A DNA stretch of 64,000 bases from Hydractinia symbiolongicarpus (lineage: Eukaryota > Cnidaria > Hydrozoa > Anthoathecata > Hydractiniidae), in NCBI RefSeq assembly GCF_029227915.1, contig NC_079878.1, forward strand, positions 22,531,501 through 22,595,500, in the 5' to 3' direction. Made by a program: the position numbers and the translations under genes. Of this stretch, positions 1 through 12,999 are shown one piece after another; position 1 is the first letter of the stretch, and the number at the start of each line of letters is the position of its first letter. A model generated the notes under the pieces. The model ran no database searches, was not told where the DNA came from, and saw only the letters and a list, made by a program, of their open reading frames with translations.

Positions 1-1600
1 CCAAGGACAAAAAATCTCTTAACCAGCGGTAATCTTTTTAAATTAATTCATACTGCCAACTTCTATGAGAAATCACAATGCCAGTGATAGAATTTTCGAG
101 TTTGTTGTGCGTGAATTTATTTACCGATTGATTTATGTTGCCATGTTTGTTGACACAGCGCAAAATTTTAGATCATGTTATTAAGCAACAGACTGCAAAA
201 TTTCGCGTTTGTTTCAACAGCATTATTTTAGCGCTTAATTCATGTTGCTATATTCTATGACACATCGCAATGTCTTAGATAGAACTGGAATGTTTCGCGT
301 TTTTTTACTACCCAAAAGAAATTGACCTACGTAGATCTATGGCTACTTAAATTTGTTTTACTGAAAATATTTTGACAGTCAAGCCTTCATAACCTGTAAT
401 TTATTGTTTTAGGTCTCCTTTTTTTTGTTTTAGGTCTCCTATATATATGTATATATAGATTTATGTTATATTTATTATACTTTATTAACCAGTTGTTTTG
501 TATATTGTAAAATTAAAAATGTCAAAGTTGCTAAGTGTTTGTTTTGGAAATAATGTTTTTATTTTTTCGTTAAACATTTTGAAACGTCCTGATGTTTTTA
601 TTAAATTTTGCTTTAAATGTTTTTTAAGGTATCCGAAGATATACTAAATATATTTAAATTTATTACGTCACAAATCTCTTACAATATGGTTACTCACAGT
701 TCATTTTCTGCTGGTTATTTATCAAAACTGGACATGCTCTAGGACTGAATCAGAACGTAAATGTTCGTAGAAGTTTACTGCGAATCCTTCCAGACTTTTC
801 TAACCGATATATTGCGAAATTTGCATACGCTTTTACAGAACTATGTATCCCGTTTCTCCTGGCAATGACATATCAGATAAAATATGCTCAATAAGATATT
901 TGAATGCATATATACATAGCCAGAGAAACGCCATACAATCAATCCCGACTCACAACAGGATAATAATAACTTTCTGACTCATAAATTATTTATATAATTG
1001 AACTCATTAAAATTGATAAATTAATTATATTTTGTAGTTACTGAATTTTTTGCATAATATATGCGAAACTCTCCTACTCAAACTGCCTACGAAATGACAC
1101 GTTGCTATGACAATGTCCGTCAAACTGTTGTATAGTGTGAAAGGCCAGTTACGCACTCCTACTGAACAGATAGTTGAATAGACTCTTTCTTTTTTGTGTT
1201 GGGTGGTAGCGGTATTGTATTCATTCTGACAAGCAAAACGTTAAGTGCCTATACGATAATCATTGTGCAAAGTTTAGTCCACTTGCAAGGAAGTTAAGGT
1301 AAGTTCTACAAGTTATTAACCATTTAGATGAGGTCATTAAGTTACACTACTTTTATTGACCGATGACCCAACACTGCTGTTAAGCAATCAGTACTTCAGT
1401 ATTAAAACTTGTATTCACTCTATTGATCAGTTTTTGTATAATTGTTACAGCTATATATGTTGAAATAAATTTAATATTTTTTCATTGCTCATTTTAGCCT
1501 CAATTTTTATGATCTTATGTTGATGTCATACTTATGATATCTTTTATGTGTTTTACTCAGAGTGACCAATAAGAGAATCACTGTTCCGTTTAATTGATAC
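1..1600. other. gene-free AT-rich stretch
   Basis: I see no open reading frame with codon structure or splice borders and no recognisable repeat apart from simple A/T-rich tracts and a short TATA run near 440-460. Confidence 0.5.
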
Positions 1601-1601
1601 A

Positions 1602-1784
1602 TCTCTTTAATAATAGCCGTCGTCTGTCTGTCTGTGTGTCCGCGAAAGCCATGTCCCGTAACGAAAACACGAATTTCTTAAAATGCGCATCAATACCAAT
1701 GCGATATATTTCTGTCCACTTTGTTGCAACGGGTTAATTTAAAGGACCGACGACCCCGTGGATTTTCCACGGGCTAACGACTAG
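1602..1784 (+). mobile_element. Helitron-like non-autonomous element (short copy)
   Basis: The 5' side has the AATAATA plus GTCTGTCTGTC signature seen again near 11.15, 23.6 and 32.0 kb. The 3' side has a hairpin with 7-nt arms (CCCGTGG and CCACGGG, 755-773 of the second kilobase), followed 7 nt later by CTAG and then T. A hairpin just before CTRR-T is the Helitron 3'-end signature. No transposase is present. The family assignment is inference; repetition across the window is seen directly. Confidence 0.5.
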
Positions 1785-4700
1785 TTTATGTATATAACAG
1801 CTAAGGAAAAGCCAGGATTGAGCTTCTAATGCAATAAAGAAATCAGCGATCCTATATTTAACATAACTCACGTGATGTTTATTATATTATAAATACTTCT
1901 TTTGTTCTTCTTCTGTTTGTTTCTTAAAACGCGCGTTTATTGCAAAAATTTTCTTCCGAGTCTCAGAAGAAACGCTTAACTAGCTATTTCAAGTAGCTTC
2001 AATTTGGTAGAAATATTTCCCCATAATCAACTTACTTGCTGGTATAGCTAATTCGCAGGCGCCAGTAAGACAGGTTGCTTGTTGCCTGTTTTTTAATAGC
2101 TTGTTGGTGAGTCTAATTAATGTTAAAATTATTAGAGAGTTTGCCTGCCGTTGGTTAGGCAAGGACTAAGAAGTGTTTTAGCTTGCCATTTACATGTTGC
2201 TAACCTATAGTATAATAAGTATATCCAGTGTTTTTGCCTTTACTGAAAAAAATGTGGCAACATTTTTATGTTTTAACGTAGATTAACGTAGATTTTATTA
2301 CAAAATCTAGTGAAATACAAAATATTACGTCAAGGTCAAAATCTCATTATTAAGAAGGGGGAATTTTGTTGCCATCAACACAAAATATTTCTGTGGATGA
2401 ATTGTTGCACAATACCCTTCATCAATGGATTAAAGCAAAACAGCGCCTTAACCGACAAAACCGGTTCCACTTCTTAATTAATTTTTTCTTAAAATTAAAT
2501 CCTAAAGATAAAAAACCAAGGCTACAGTCAATTTTGGGATCAGAAAAAACAATTTTCCTATCGATACAGCTGCCGCTCAGATTTGAATGTTACCATTAGG
2601 AAACTAAATAGCTAAGCTACTAATTCCCTCGAAAATCCCCAAACAAATAAACATATATACAATTAGAAAAAAGTTATAAGCTAAAAGAGCAATAACAAAT
2701 AAACAGCTGAAATAAATGTTTTAAATATTAATTTCATTTTCTTTTTTAAAAAAGGAAATCTTGTAAACAATCATGACAAATGGTGTGAATGAGACACCCA
2801 CAGGGTTTACTGGACTTGTGTGAATAACACACCCACGGCGTGTACTGGATTTTTAAATTTTTATTATAAGATTGGAGGAGGGTATGTTAAAAAAACCTGA
2901 AGTAGCCTATTAAAGTTACGAATCAAATTTTTATCTTGAGTTTCGAACGAAAATGTAATAAAGTATAATAGAAATTACATTATGGCCATTCTGCCCCGCC
3001 GTCTATAACGTACACCGATCTCTAAATGTATGCATGGTTTCCCTTGTATGGAGCCAGTCTTAATCGTTAAACAAGCTGTTCGCAAGTGTTTGTGTAGGTA
3101 ACTTCTTTACCTAGAAATTACTATAACAATTTTGGTAAAACTTAATGTTTGTCATGTAAAAAGATATATTTTTGTGTGTGTTCTAAGCAAATTTGCAATG
3201 CAAAGAGCTTTATGAAACACATATTGTAATGAAGGTTTAGCAAAAAAATAGAAAATTAGTAAAAATATATTTTATTTGTCAACAGATTTAGCTATACACT
3301 GATCGTATAATAGCTTCTTCGACAGGCAAACAAGTCATAAGTCTTTCTTATTATTATCATTTTTGAATATTTCTAGTTGCCCCAGTCTTCTTAATTTATG
3401 AACTCACATAGACTTAAATTGACTCGTGCCTGTGGCAACAACATTTGTTAAAAACTCCCGTACTATTGACTATTTAAGGCGAACCCTGTAACAGGCCCGC
3501 TATGCGCCATTATATATTTTTTTATTTTTAATAGTAAAAGAAAAATGAAACGTAGTATGAAAAAATTGCCAAGGTTACAACAAGTAAATATTGAAATCTC
3601 CACACATGTTAATTTCTGTAGGTGTAACTGCATAAATTTGACTGAGACAGGGGAAGTGTTATTTAATTATTAGTTTTAGTTTCTTGTGGTTTTCTGTCGT
3701 CGATGTGCGTCAAGAAAGTGAAAAGTTCAAAAAAACAAGTGTATATTTTGTCTTACACTAACTAAAAAATAAAATCATCAATAACAAATTCTTTGTAATT
3801 TTTATGCACCGAAACTGGCAATATAATATATACACTTCATGTGAAGAATTCTGTAAAAAAACAGCGGCTTGAGAAAGCGTATTAATATCTGCTTTTTATT
3901 TGAAAGTAAATTAGCAATGGTATGTTGGGAGCTCTATCCTAAATATAACATAGTAACCATGGCACAGTCAAGACCTTTGAAAAACCTTTTATATCGTAGT
4001 CATCACATTCAAATATGTTACCGTTATAATGACTCAGTTGATTCAAATGACGAAATAATTAAATATGTATGTATGCAAAACATATGTTAACTACCTACTA
4101 TGCTTCGCTCATCTATTTTGTGTTGTAATACTCGCGATGTCAAATGTTGGTTTATAAATCCTGCTAGTTAGACATTGTCCAATAATCAATGATCAATACC
4201 CCTCTTAATTAGATAGAATTATCACGGAATGTTTATGCGGCATAACAAAAAACAACAACATTGAAACACTCCTATCACGTATACCTAGCGCTTCTCTGTG
4301 CATGTCTTCGATTCCGATTTCAAACTTCAGTAGAGTAATCCAATCTGAATGTCTCACTGTAACATTAGTAGTTTTTGGCGAAAGTATGAAGCATTTTAAA
4401 ATTTGAAGTAAAACCTCAAGCTAGCCTACACACCAGTCGTGCAAACCTTTGGTACATATTTTGTGCACATCGAGATTTTAGCAGCCATTTTGCGCACGAA
4501 CAGTTAGTCAACTTTAAGAGCTTGCATAAGAAATATAAAAAAATATAAAAAAAATATATAAAATATGCAAGTGATTATTAAAAACAAATTAGAATAAATA
4601 CCATTACATGTCATAGGAAACGAAGTTAGACGCCTATATTGCTTGCTTTAATATAATGTAATATATATATTACTACTGATGGTTATAATTTCTTGGTCTG

Positions 4701-5467
4701 CTTTTATTTTTATTGGATACCGGAATACCGAAATAGGAGACAGTCAGGCTGCCGGAATACCGACGCGTGGCATGCTACAACTCCGGAATACCGGAACGCC
4801 AAAGCGGGTGAGCCAGTATAACTAAACATTGGCAGAGAGGGATAAATACGGTCAATTTTTAATTAGTTCAAAACTAGTCATATTCACCAGGAAAATCCAC
4901 GGAAATACGCTAATTGCTTCACAGATGGACAAACGGGTATTATACTATAGATTTTGGATAGGATAGGTTTTTTTAGTGTTATGTATGCGTCTGTTATTTT
5001 TCAAGAGAATTTAACACCGTTGTTTCACTTGTACTGCCCGTCTATCTATTTCGGCGAGCACTATACAGCTTTTAAATAAAACTTATCTCAAAAAATTTAA
5101 GTTAATCCTAAATGTGTAGCTCATTCTGGCTTGAAATAATTTTTTTTTTATTTAGAACAGTCTAAAATGACAACTAAAGGTAGTATCTGCATAAAACCGA
5201 TTTTAATATTAATTATATGTAATTAGTTTAATATTAAGGTCACCATAAAATAAGGTGTATAGCTAGATCTTCCTTTGTCTCGATACACAATAACAGAAAT
5301 ACAAATTTGAATATTGAAATACAATGTGAAAAAGGACGAAAGTAGGCAAAAATACTTTTTTAATTAACACAAACTCAGCTGTAAATACTGGACCAATTTA
5401 AATTTGCTATTTAGAAAATTTTTCTTGCATGTGTGAATTAAATTAATTATTCTGAAAAAAAACTTAC
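1785..5467. other. no supportable gene
   Basis: A 78-codon open stretch at 2366-2599 has no ATG at its start and no recognisable product. At 4715-4800 the string CCGGAATACCG recurs three to four times in about 80 bp, a local GC-rich cluster inside very AT-rich DNA. I saw nothing else. Confidence 0.4.
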
Positions 5468-5559
5468 CCAATGGTAAACCTGAAGCCTTTTGCAAGTCCA
5501 GAATCATTTGTTATATCAACCTCCTTGGTTACATGCAAAATCTTTTGTTCTTCAGTTAG
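5468..5559 (-). CDS. putative internal exon, product unknown
   Basis: Read on the - strand, this 92-nt segment is open for 30 codons. It starts right after a TCTGTAG acceptor and ends at a GG|GTAAGT donor. Its translation begins LTEEQKILHVTKEVD and ends GFRFTIG, with AT-rich third positions like the proven exons here. It joins in phase to the exon-like segment at 6441-6502. I do not recognise the protein. A single short exon cannot be called with certainty. Confidence 0.35.
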
Positions 5560-6440
5560 CTACAGAAAAGGTGAAACAGTTGGGAAAATTTGTGACATTA
5601 AAGCAAATCATAAAAAATGTGGAAGATTGATTAAACAAATATAATTAAAGTCTACATTTTTAAAAAAAATATTTTGCGCACGTACGTGACGTTCTACCGT
5701 CCTCGAAAGACACCCCCGTAATTTTGATTATTCGGAGGAAAAACAAACAGTTCTTTTGATTGCAATTATGAAGGTAATTGTACAAAAACATGATGCAAGA
5801 CAAACTAATTAAGCCTCTTGTTAATCGATTGACGTCACAAGTGTCAATACAACTTGTTACATTTACATCAAACAGGAATAGATAAAACGCTACCTAATTA
5901 TTGATGCAATGGGATAACGAAGCAATTCAGTGGTTGTCAAAAGAAAAGGATATAACAAGAGATATCACCAATATCTTATCACGTTTCTTTTACGCGAAGG
6001 ATTTTTACCACTCTTGTCAAGGTGGATTTCTATTCAAATTATTTCCACGCTCGCACGTATTTTTTAAAGTCGCAAAATGCTCTGGTTGTTTGCCTCTGTT
6101 TTTTGCGCTGTTTTTATTATAATTAAAACTCCTGTTTGCAGTTTGTTCTGTTAAAACTTTAACATTCTTAAAAAAAATAACTTTTTGTTGTCCAAAAAAG
6201 AAAAAATTATTTTTATATATATAACTATCTATTACATTTCTTTCTAGTACCTCTGTTTAACCGATTTCAAAAGCTAACCAATTCTTCGCGCACTGCTTCT
6301 GCATTGATAAAGTTTTGCTAACATTTTCCAAAGTTCCGATTGACCAAATTTATACACGAGTTTTTTTACCGATGGCCGAAGTAGGATCTGTTTCTACCTT
6401 TTTTTACGAGCGATCGCACGCTATAGAATGATGTAATTAC

Positions 6441-6502
6441 CTGTTTAAATAACAACTTTGCATCCCCGAAAACGTTTGCATGAAAATACCTCTTCAATCC
6501 AC
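6441..6502 (-). CDS. putative internal exon, product unknown
   Basis: This - strand segment of 62 nt translates as GLKRYFHANVFGDAKLLFKQ. It has an AG acceptor at its 5' side and a CAG|GTAATT donor at its 3' side. It ends in phase 0, matching the start of the segment at 5468-5559, which supports the two being neighbouring exons. The acceptor has a weak pyrimidine tract. Family unknown. Confidence 0.28.
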
Positions 6503-6944
6503 CTTAAATTTACATAACATACACTGGTCCTTTCTGCCCTCACTTTTTGGCAAAAGTTTTACTTAAATTTAGCTAACAAAAAAATTACAAGTCTACCATT
6601 ACAGGTTTTCCGACTGTTGTTAGCACTGGCGTTAATGCAATATAAAGCGCGGGTAAGAGATGGCCAGTCAGATGCAGTATAATTGTGGTCATTTGACAAA
6701 AGCAAATTGTTTCTGTAAGTCAAAAAATCGTAGTTTGAGTGGCGAGATTTTACATTGAGAACGAGGGCTTTGACAAACAACCGCCATTATAATCACATCT
6801 TTTTTATTTTGAACCCTCATACAATTGTATGAAAACACGGAGCGCTAAAACTACAAATCTATCTAATTTTTGTCGTAATGATTCTGTGTTTTAATAAAAC
6901 AATGTAGTTTTTTATTGTAAAAAGGGGAATGCATTCATTCTACG

Positions 6945-7108
6945 TTATACAATTCCGCTTTCAATGTTGTCACTGTATGCGCCATAGTAGGCGTCCCACC
7001 AACTAAAATTATCAAAAACATATGCCATTAAAATTGTTTTAAAGGTTACTGCTCCACGTATTGGAAACTTGTATTCCTTGCCACCCTCAAACAAGCATCC
7101 TGGTGATG
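6945..7108 (-). CDS. putative exon or 3'-terminal exon, product unknown
   Basis: On the - strand, a TTATTCTAG acceptor is followed by 53 codons to TAA. The peptide starts SPGCLFEGGKEYKF and contains RGAVTFKTILMAY and FDNFSWWDAYYGAY. This composition, with aromatic and glycine clusters, is unlike translated spacer DNA. It may end a gene here. A GTATAA donor two codons before the stop would instead let it splice onward. I cannot name the family. Confidence 0.4.
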
Positions 7109-9820
7109 CTAGAATAACCCACATATATTTTCAACCCCCGAAAACATCGTCATTACGTCGGTACGGAATGTATAGTAGTTACATAAATTAAATTAGTTGT
7201 ACTTTATTGTTACTATTACTAAAACTGCTTCCGTATAAAACAAATTAATATTATTAGCAAATCTCGGCGCCTCAGGGTTTGGTTAGGTATAACATAATGT
7301 ATCTTCAAAATAACAAGAGAGTTTTGATATATCGATGAATTTTAGTTCTTCTTTATATTTTCCCTTAAAATACTTAAGTTCAGGTATACGATAGATGTAT
7401 TGTCATTTAGTGCGAAAAAAATATTATATTTGTATTATAACAATTTTTAGGTAGATATTAAATGCATAAAGAAACTGCAACATACATTTTCTGAAACATT
7501 TAATATAATTTTACGACAAAAATTGTCAATCTGTCATTTTTACTCGTACGTACTTTTACTTGCACCGTGGGCAATTGAAAACTGGTAGATAAGATAACAT
7601 GTTTTTCTAATATTTTTTTGATTTTAAGACATGTTGAAATTTCCTTTTAAGGCTAACACGATTCATGTAACAAGTTTGGAACTAAATCTTTTTTCTGTTT
7701 ACATTAATCTATCTTAATAAGGAATGTTTTTAATTAACCTGAATCGCTCTTTAATACACAAATTCGGTATATACTACAAGAAAATATGGAAGAATAAATA
7801 TGCGAATATAATTTGAAAATTAAGGTTGATTATTGTTAAGGCAGAGTGGCTACCTAAAAAGCTACAGTTTAGTCTACGGAATCTTTGATATATATTATTA
7901 TTTTCCAACCTACAACATTCGTGTTTGTATCATTGCAAAAAATGCCGAAAAGTTAGGTACGTTATTAAGCGCACTTGGAAATAGTTTTGATAATTTAAAA
8001 ACAGTTTTTAAAAAATTTTGCACACTGTAGAAATTAATTGTACCTTGAATTTAACTATTATTATTAGCTATCATTAACACTTGTATTAACAGTATTGCAT
8101 CTCGAATCGGATTTTAAAATTGCTTTGTTTATTAATTAAGGCTGACCTCAATCTAACTAACGTTTATAATAAAAATTGCATATGCAAGCCAATATATATT
8201 TATGCTGATTGTCGAAGTCTTCAATCCTAAACATCTTTTTGTCAGGAATTAATGCTGACATAGGTATTAATTAAAATTAATTACCCTGCCATTAATTATA
8301 AACAAAAGGACGAATGACTGTACGTCACAAAGCTCTTTAGAGAGGTTTTAGTGGACCTATACCACAACTTCCCCCCACAGATTAGTATGGATAATATTTG
8401 GTGAATAGAGATCTTGTGAGTAATACTTGCAGCATGATGCATGAAGGTGACATCATGGAAGAAAAAATGATTTTTTTGAATTAAAGCGATGCAGGAATAT
8501 TTAAAAATTAAAATAGTATAGATCCCTCTTACAAGTGTTTATATTCTCAAAAAGATATTCCAATACACTATTTTGAGGTATAAGAAGTTTAATTTACATC
8601 AAATCAAACTGCACGTGAATGATACCTAACATAGACAAGTTTTTAAAATTTATATGACATTATAAATTTATTCTAGAAGTCTCTATATTTGACGTCATGC
8701 ATAATAATTTTGAACGTCCGCACAAATTAATAGTTGAAGTGACGTTGTTTAATGCAATAGAATAACTTTTTATTGACCTGGTTTCCATTGTCTAATCAAG
8801 TTTGTAATACAACTGTTTTTGCGATGAAAAAGTTTCGATACCAGGTTTAAATTAAATTTTAATCAGTGCAAATTTATGAATGTTCTAAAAAACAAAAGAT
8901 TTATAAACTCTAACGGAAGAAAGACATGAAGGTGATATACTTGTCCAGTTGTTAACTTGAAGTCACATAAGGAAAGTTATGTCAGATATAGTAAGATGTC
9001 GAACACACAATTCCATCACATTGGTTTCGGTATGTCACCAGTAAGTATTCCTTATCTTATTACCCATGTATTTATTTTTTAACTAATTTTTTAAAAAAGG
9101 TTACGATATTATTTCCCAGAGGAATTTCACAATCATTCCATTCATTTCAGGAATACTTGTAATTTTTTTGCAGACGAAACACCCACCAGAAAACCACCTA
9201 AATCAAAACAACAAAACACTTCTCCTACTAACAAGGATTTGTCGTGAAATGTTAATCCTAAAAAGCCTTCTTACCATTCTACCGAGAGTAATAGTTTAAG
9301 ACTAGCTTAAATATTTGTCCGTCAACCATTTATGGATTACGTAATGTATTCTTATTACCCGTGTCTCATTAAAAGAACACTTTACAACCCAGACATTTAT
9401 GACGAAATGTAAACACTTAGCTATGCGCCTAAATAGCCTCCCAAATACATGTATGCACATTAAAGTTTAAGCGTTCAGTAAAATTTGCAGGAGTTGGGAG
9501 TAAGTTCATTATTTCCTTTCCTTTTTTTAGAGCATTTAAGATTATTTTTTATTGTTCTTTAAAAAGTTATTTTTAGTTTAAAGAAAACCTAATACTGTTA
9601 AGTATCTAAATGTGTAAGAGTTGTGGTTCTATGATCGGTGAAGTTTTTGTTAAATTGAGAAAGATATGATTTTTAATCTTGCATGCTTCTAAACGGAGTC
9701 AAAGTTATCAATTGCCTAAAAAAATAACCCATTTCTCTCCAAACATTTATAGCTTATAGCCTTGAGTAGTACTGTTAACTGTTAAGCGGCATATAATTTA
9801 TAACCGATTGCAAACGCTAG
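7109..9820. other. no supportable gene
   Basis: This long AT-rich stretch has only short open frames. A segment at about 9000-9032, followed by one ending at TGA near 9249, could be joined in phase into a polar C-terminal tail, but the upstream acceptor is poor. I do not call it. Confidence 0.4.
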
Positions 9821-9823
9821 CTA

Positions 9824-9912
9824 GCTAGTTTTATGTCAGCTCAGTTTGGTAGTTTTATGCTAGCTAAATAGTAGTTTTATGCTAGATAAGCTGGTAGTTT
9901 TATGCTAGCAAG
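9824..9912 (+). repeat. short tandem repeat, about 22-25 bp unit
   Basis: The phrase TAGTTTTATG followed by CTAG-containing spacer occurs four times in succession, with imperfect units rich in GCTAG. It lies next to Helitron-like fragments. Confidence 0.7.
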
Positions 9913-10009
9913 CTTTAGGTGTGAGTAAGGCTAAGAGAGGATTCATTACATGTAAAATACGTGTTTTTAATTTTTTTAACCGCAACTTGCAAAAATTCAT
10001 CTCATATAT

Positions 10010-10205
10010 CTCTTTAATATTAACCGTACTTTGTCTCTGCGCTAAATGGCACCGCCAGCAGGGAGACGAAATGCAGTATATAAAGGCGGGCGAACCCATA
10101 GATTTATATAGGGGCCAGCAACTAGTCTAAATTATACTACGCGTATACGTTAGTCTGTTACGCAAAATGGTAACCGTGGTAGGGAGACACACGACATGCA
10201 GTAAA
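10010..10205 (+). mobile_element. two decayed Helitron-like fragments
   Basis: Two adjacent segments share a GCTAAATGGCACCG or GCAAAATGGTAACCG core, then a CAG/TAG-GGAGAC block and an ATGCAGT end. The first ends in CAACTAGT, a CTAG-T terminus. They resemble the fragment near 11.15 kb. Degenerate; no coding capacity. Confidence 0.4.
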
Positions 10206-11139
10206 TAGTAATATCAAATAATTATAATTTGAGTAGTTCATCGAAGAAAATCCATTTTCGTCATCCGAATATTTTATAAACCTTTTGGTGGTGAATTTTT
10301 TTTGAATTGGGTAGTGGAAGTACGAATTCCTTTTTATCAGACGTTAACGGTTTTCGATTTGTTGCTTAAATATTTTTTCGAATAAAATTCTTGTTTCGCC
10401 GAATTAAATTTCTGCAAAAATTTGTTTATTCTCTTCTGACATAGGTCAAATTAAATTTCTGCTAATTTTAATTATTTTTCCTCGTGCACTAAATTAAATC
10501 CTGCCAGTTCTGAAAAAAAAATTTCACCATTTAAACTGATTTTTCTAAGGAGGTCTAACATTGGAAAAAATTCAAACAACTATCAAAAATTAAATGGCTT
10601 TATTTACTTTCCATGTACTCTGTTGAAGTAGACATAGTATAATTGTTATTTTTATTATTAAGTTTTTACAGAGTATTTATGTTTTTATTTTTATACGTAC
10701 TTTGTTGATTAACATTCAGTTCGTTTCGTTTCCTTTCAGCAACTGTCAAGCCTATTTTTTCCTAATTTCATTTTTCTGCGCGTATTCTTTCAATAGAAAT
10801 AGACTTAAGCCTAAAACTTCCACATTTACAAAAAAACACAAAACAAAAAAGATCGCACTAACGGTCATCAAACATAGCAAGACATGTCTGTTTTCTGACA
10901 CCTTTTATGTAAGTACAATCAAATAAATTGATAAAAAAACATTTTCCCTTAAAAAAAAGGAAATTAAGTTTTCGTCCCAGATTATGTTTTTTTATTATTC
11001 CACTTGTTTTATTTTTGTTTTTAATATTTTATTCCATGTTACAAATTTTTGTGACCAAAAATTTAAATGTGCACTAGTTTCGCAAATTGCAAGAAACACT
11101 TGTCTGTAAAAAGTTTAGCAAAATATTTCTCCATATTTG

Positions 11140-11250
11140 TTGTGTCTATATTATAATACCCATATACGTCTGTCTGCCTGTCACGCAAAATAGTACCGCA
11201 AGTAGCGGGACGCACAATGCGGTATCCACGGACCACGAAAATCCTTGGCC
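11140..11250 (+). mobile_element. decayed Helitron-like fragment
   Basis: ATTATAATACCC, then GTCTGTCTGCCTGTC, then CGCAAAATAGTACCGC and CGGGACGCACAATGCGG match the internal order seen at 10.1 kb and the 5' signature at 32.0 kb. No 3' hairpin is preserved. Confidence 0.4.
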
Positions 11251-11550
11251 TTACCATTAAACCGTTGTGATAAAAAAATGCATACTGTATTGACGGACAC
11301 TAGTTCACAATTTGTCATCATATGTACTGAAAGGTGGCTTAGACGAAAGCAAAACGCGTCAAATAATCAAATTGTAGAGCTAAGAAAACTTACTAAGAGG
11401 AAAACCAATTAGGAATGCTTATCAAAAAGTGTGCATTATTTATCTAACTATATATCTATGTGTTAAAACAAAATTAAAAAATCAGAAAGTAATATTACGA
11501 AATTTAAACGGTTCATAATCCATGTAGTTATCTTCAAAAAGCAACGTCAC

Positions 11551-11658
11551 CTTGACATTTTTTTAAGGACTCTTTGATTGTGAAAGGAAGCATGATGTGA
11601 TGAAGAGAAACCAGGTTTCTGTGTACCGCCATGCAATAATGATTCAGGAAAACAGTAG
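11551..11658 (-). CDS. putative internal exon, product unknown
   Basis: On the - strand, a textbook acceptor (TTCTACCCACAG) is followed by 108 nt to a CAAG|GTGACG donor. Two frames are open. The more coding-like begins YCFPESLLHGGTQKPGF and ends RVLKKMS; the other begins TVFLNHYCMAVHRN. The splice signals are strong but the frame and product are undecided. It may belong with the - strand segments at 12208-12265 or 5.4-7.1 kb. Confidence 0.38.
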
Positions 11659-12207
11659 CTGTGGGTAGAAAAATTTAAATATTATAATTATTCTTAATTA
11701 TGCATGCCATGGTTACAACATCTTTGTCATAATTAGTCATAATTATGTCAATCTTTTGTTTTGTTTTTATGCATAAATTAAGTTGAAATTTGAAGCGCAT
11801 AATAAAGTCCTTATAGTGTAAACTTTGATCATTAATGCGTTGTTCGGTCCTGTTATTTCGCAATGATTAAATCAAGTCAACAAACACTTACAACTTTATC
11901 ATGTTTTGCTGACATCAGAAAGCTGTATGAAAAAAAAAATAACATAGCCATAGATGTACAAGTAATACCATTTTAAAAACATCTCCATGGCAACATGTTA
12001 TAATATAATGCGGGGGCAATTAACAGTCAGTTATTGTGTTTTCTATAAATAACATTAACTCATGTCTCTGTTATGATTGCACGTGGGATGGAAGATAGTT
12101 ATAAGTAAGACTGAAGGATGGTGATTTCAACATAAACTGAATGACCATTAACAAGTACACATCTGAACCAAGCTGGCTTTGGTTTTATTATAAAATATTT
12201 TACTTAC

Positions 12208-12265
12208 GACGCGTTTCCAAGAAATTAACGGACCAATGACGCTAACTTTATTGACACCCGTAAGT
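12208..12265 (-). CDS. putative internal exon, product unknown
   Basis: A 58-nt - strand segment follows AAAAAGCAG and ends at GTC|GTAAGTA, a strong donor. In the open frame it reads LTGVNKVSVIGPLISWKRV. It is the nearest exon-like segment upstream of the one at 11551-11658. Unrecognised; supported only by splice signals and frame. Confidence 0.3.
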
Positions 12266-12999
12266 CTGCTTTTTATACATGTTAGTTTATAAAGACTGAT
12301 ATATATATATAGAGTAACGTGACTTCGTTTTGCCTTTGGACTAACCATATATTGTATGTCTACAATAAGTGTAGAGTTACTTGCTAGCTTAGCTTTTGAC
12401 ACTAAGATTTTTTTTGTTTACGAGTAGCTTTTGTGTTTAGACTTTTTTCCACAAATATCAAAATAGGGTAGTAAACTTTTTCAATTCAAACTTTGCATTA
12501 ACTAGCCAAACGAAAACAAAAAGTAAATTCATGTGTTTCTGACATTTCAAATTTCGATCACAGCGACGTATAAATTAACCATCGCGTAAAAGGATGATAC
12601 AACTGGCACGTTTTCTTTTGCATTTTAAGTTGGAAAGAGTCAGCACAATCGTCGCTTGTCTTTGCGCATGCGTATAAAATACAATAACAAACAAGATGGC
12701 GAATGTTAAGTGCACTGCCAACATCTTATTCATATAAGCATTTATTAATTATATAAACATTTTATTCACGAGTCCAAATACATTAACATACATCAGTAGA
12801 GGTTAAAGTGGTCTTTCTAGGGCATAACCAGATAAAAAGTAGCTAGCAAAGTCTGATTAACATATACAAATTTGTTTAAAAAAAATTTCCCAGTGATGCA
12901 ACTTATATAATATAATAAGAATGAGCAATGACCTAGTCTATGTCTTTTTAGTTATTCGAAAAAAAACGGTTTCTCATCCGTGATACCTTGCTACCCCAA

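Noticed and set aside
8990-9249. Two-exon C-terminal segment on the + strand
   Set aside because: Phase and final frame are plausible, but the upstream acceptor lacks a pyrimidine tract and stop codons flank it; too weak to call.
12988-12999. bZIP start upstream at TTG (12988)
   Set aside because: The first in-frame ATG is at 13000; a TTG start is not expected in an animal gene.
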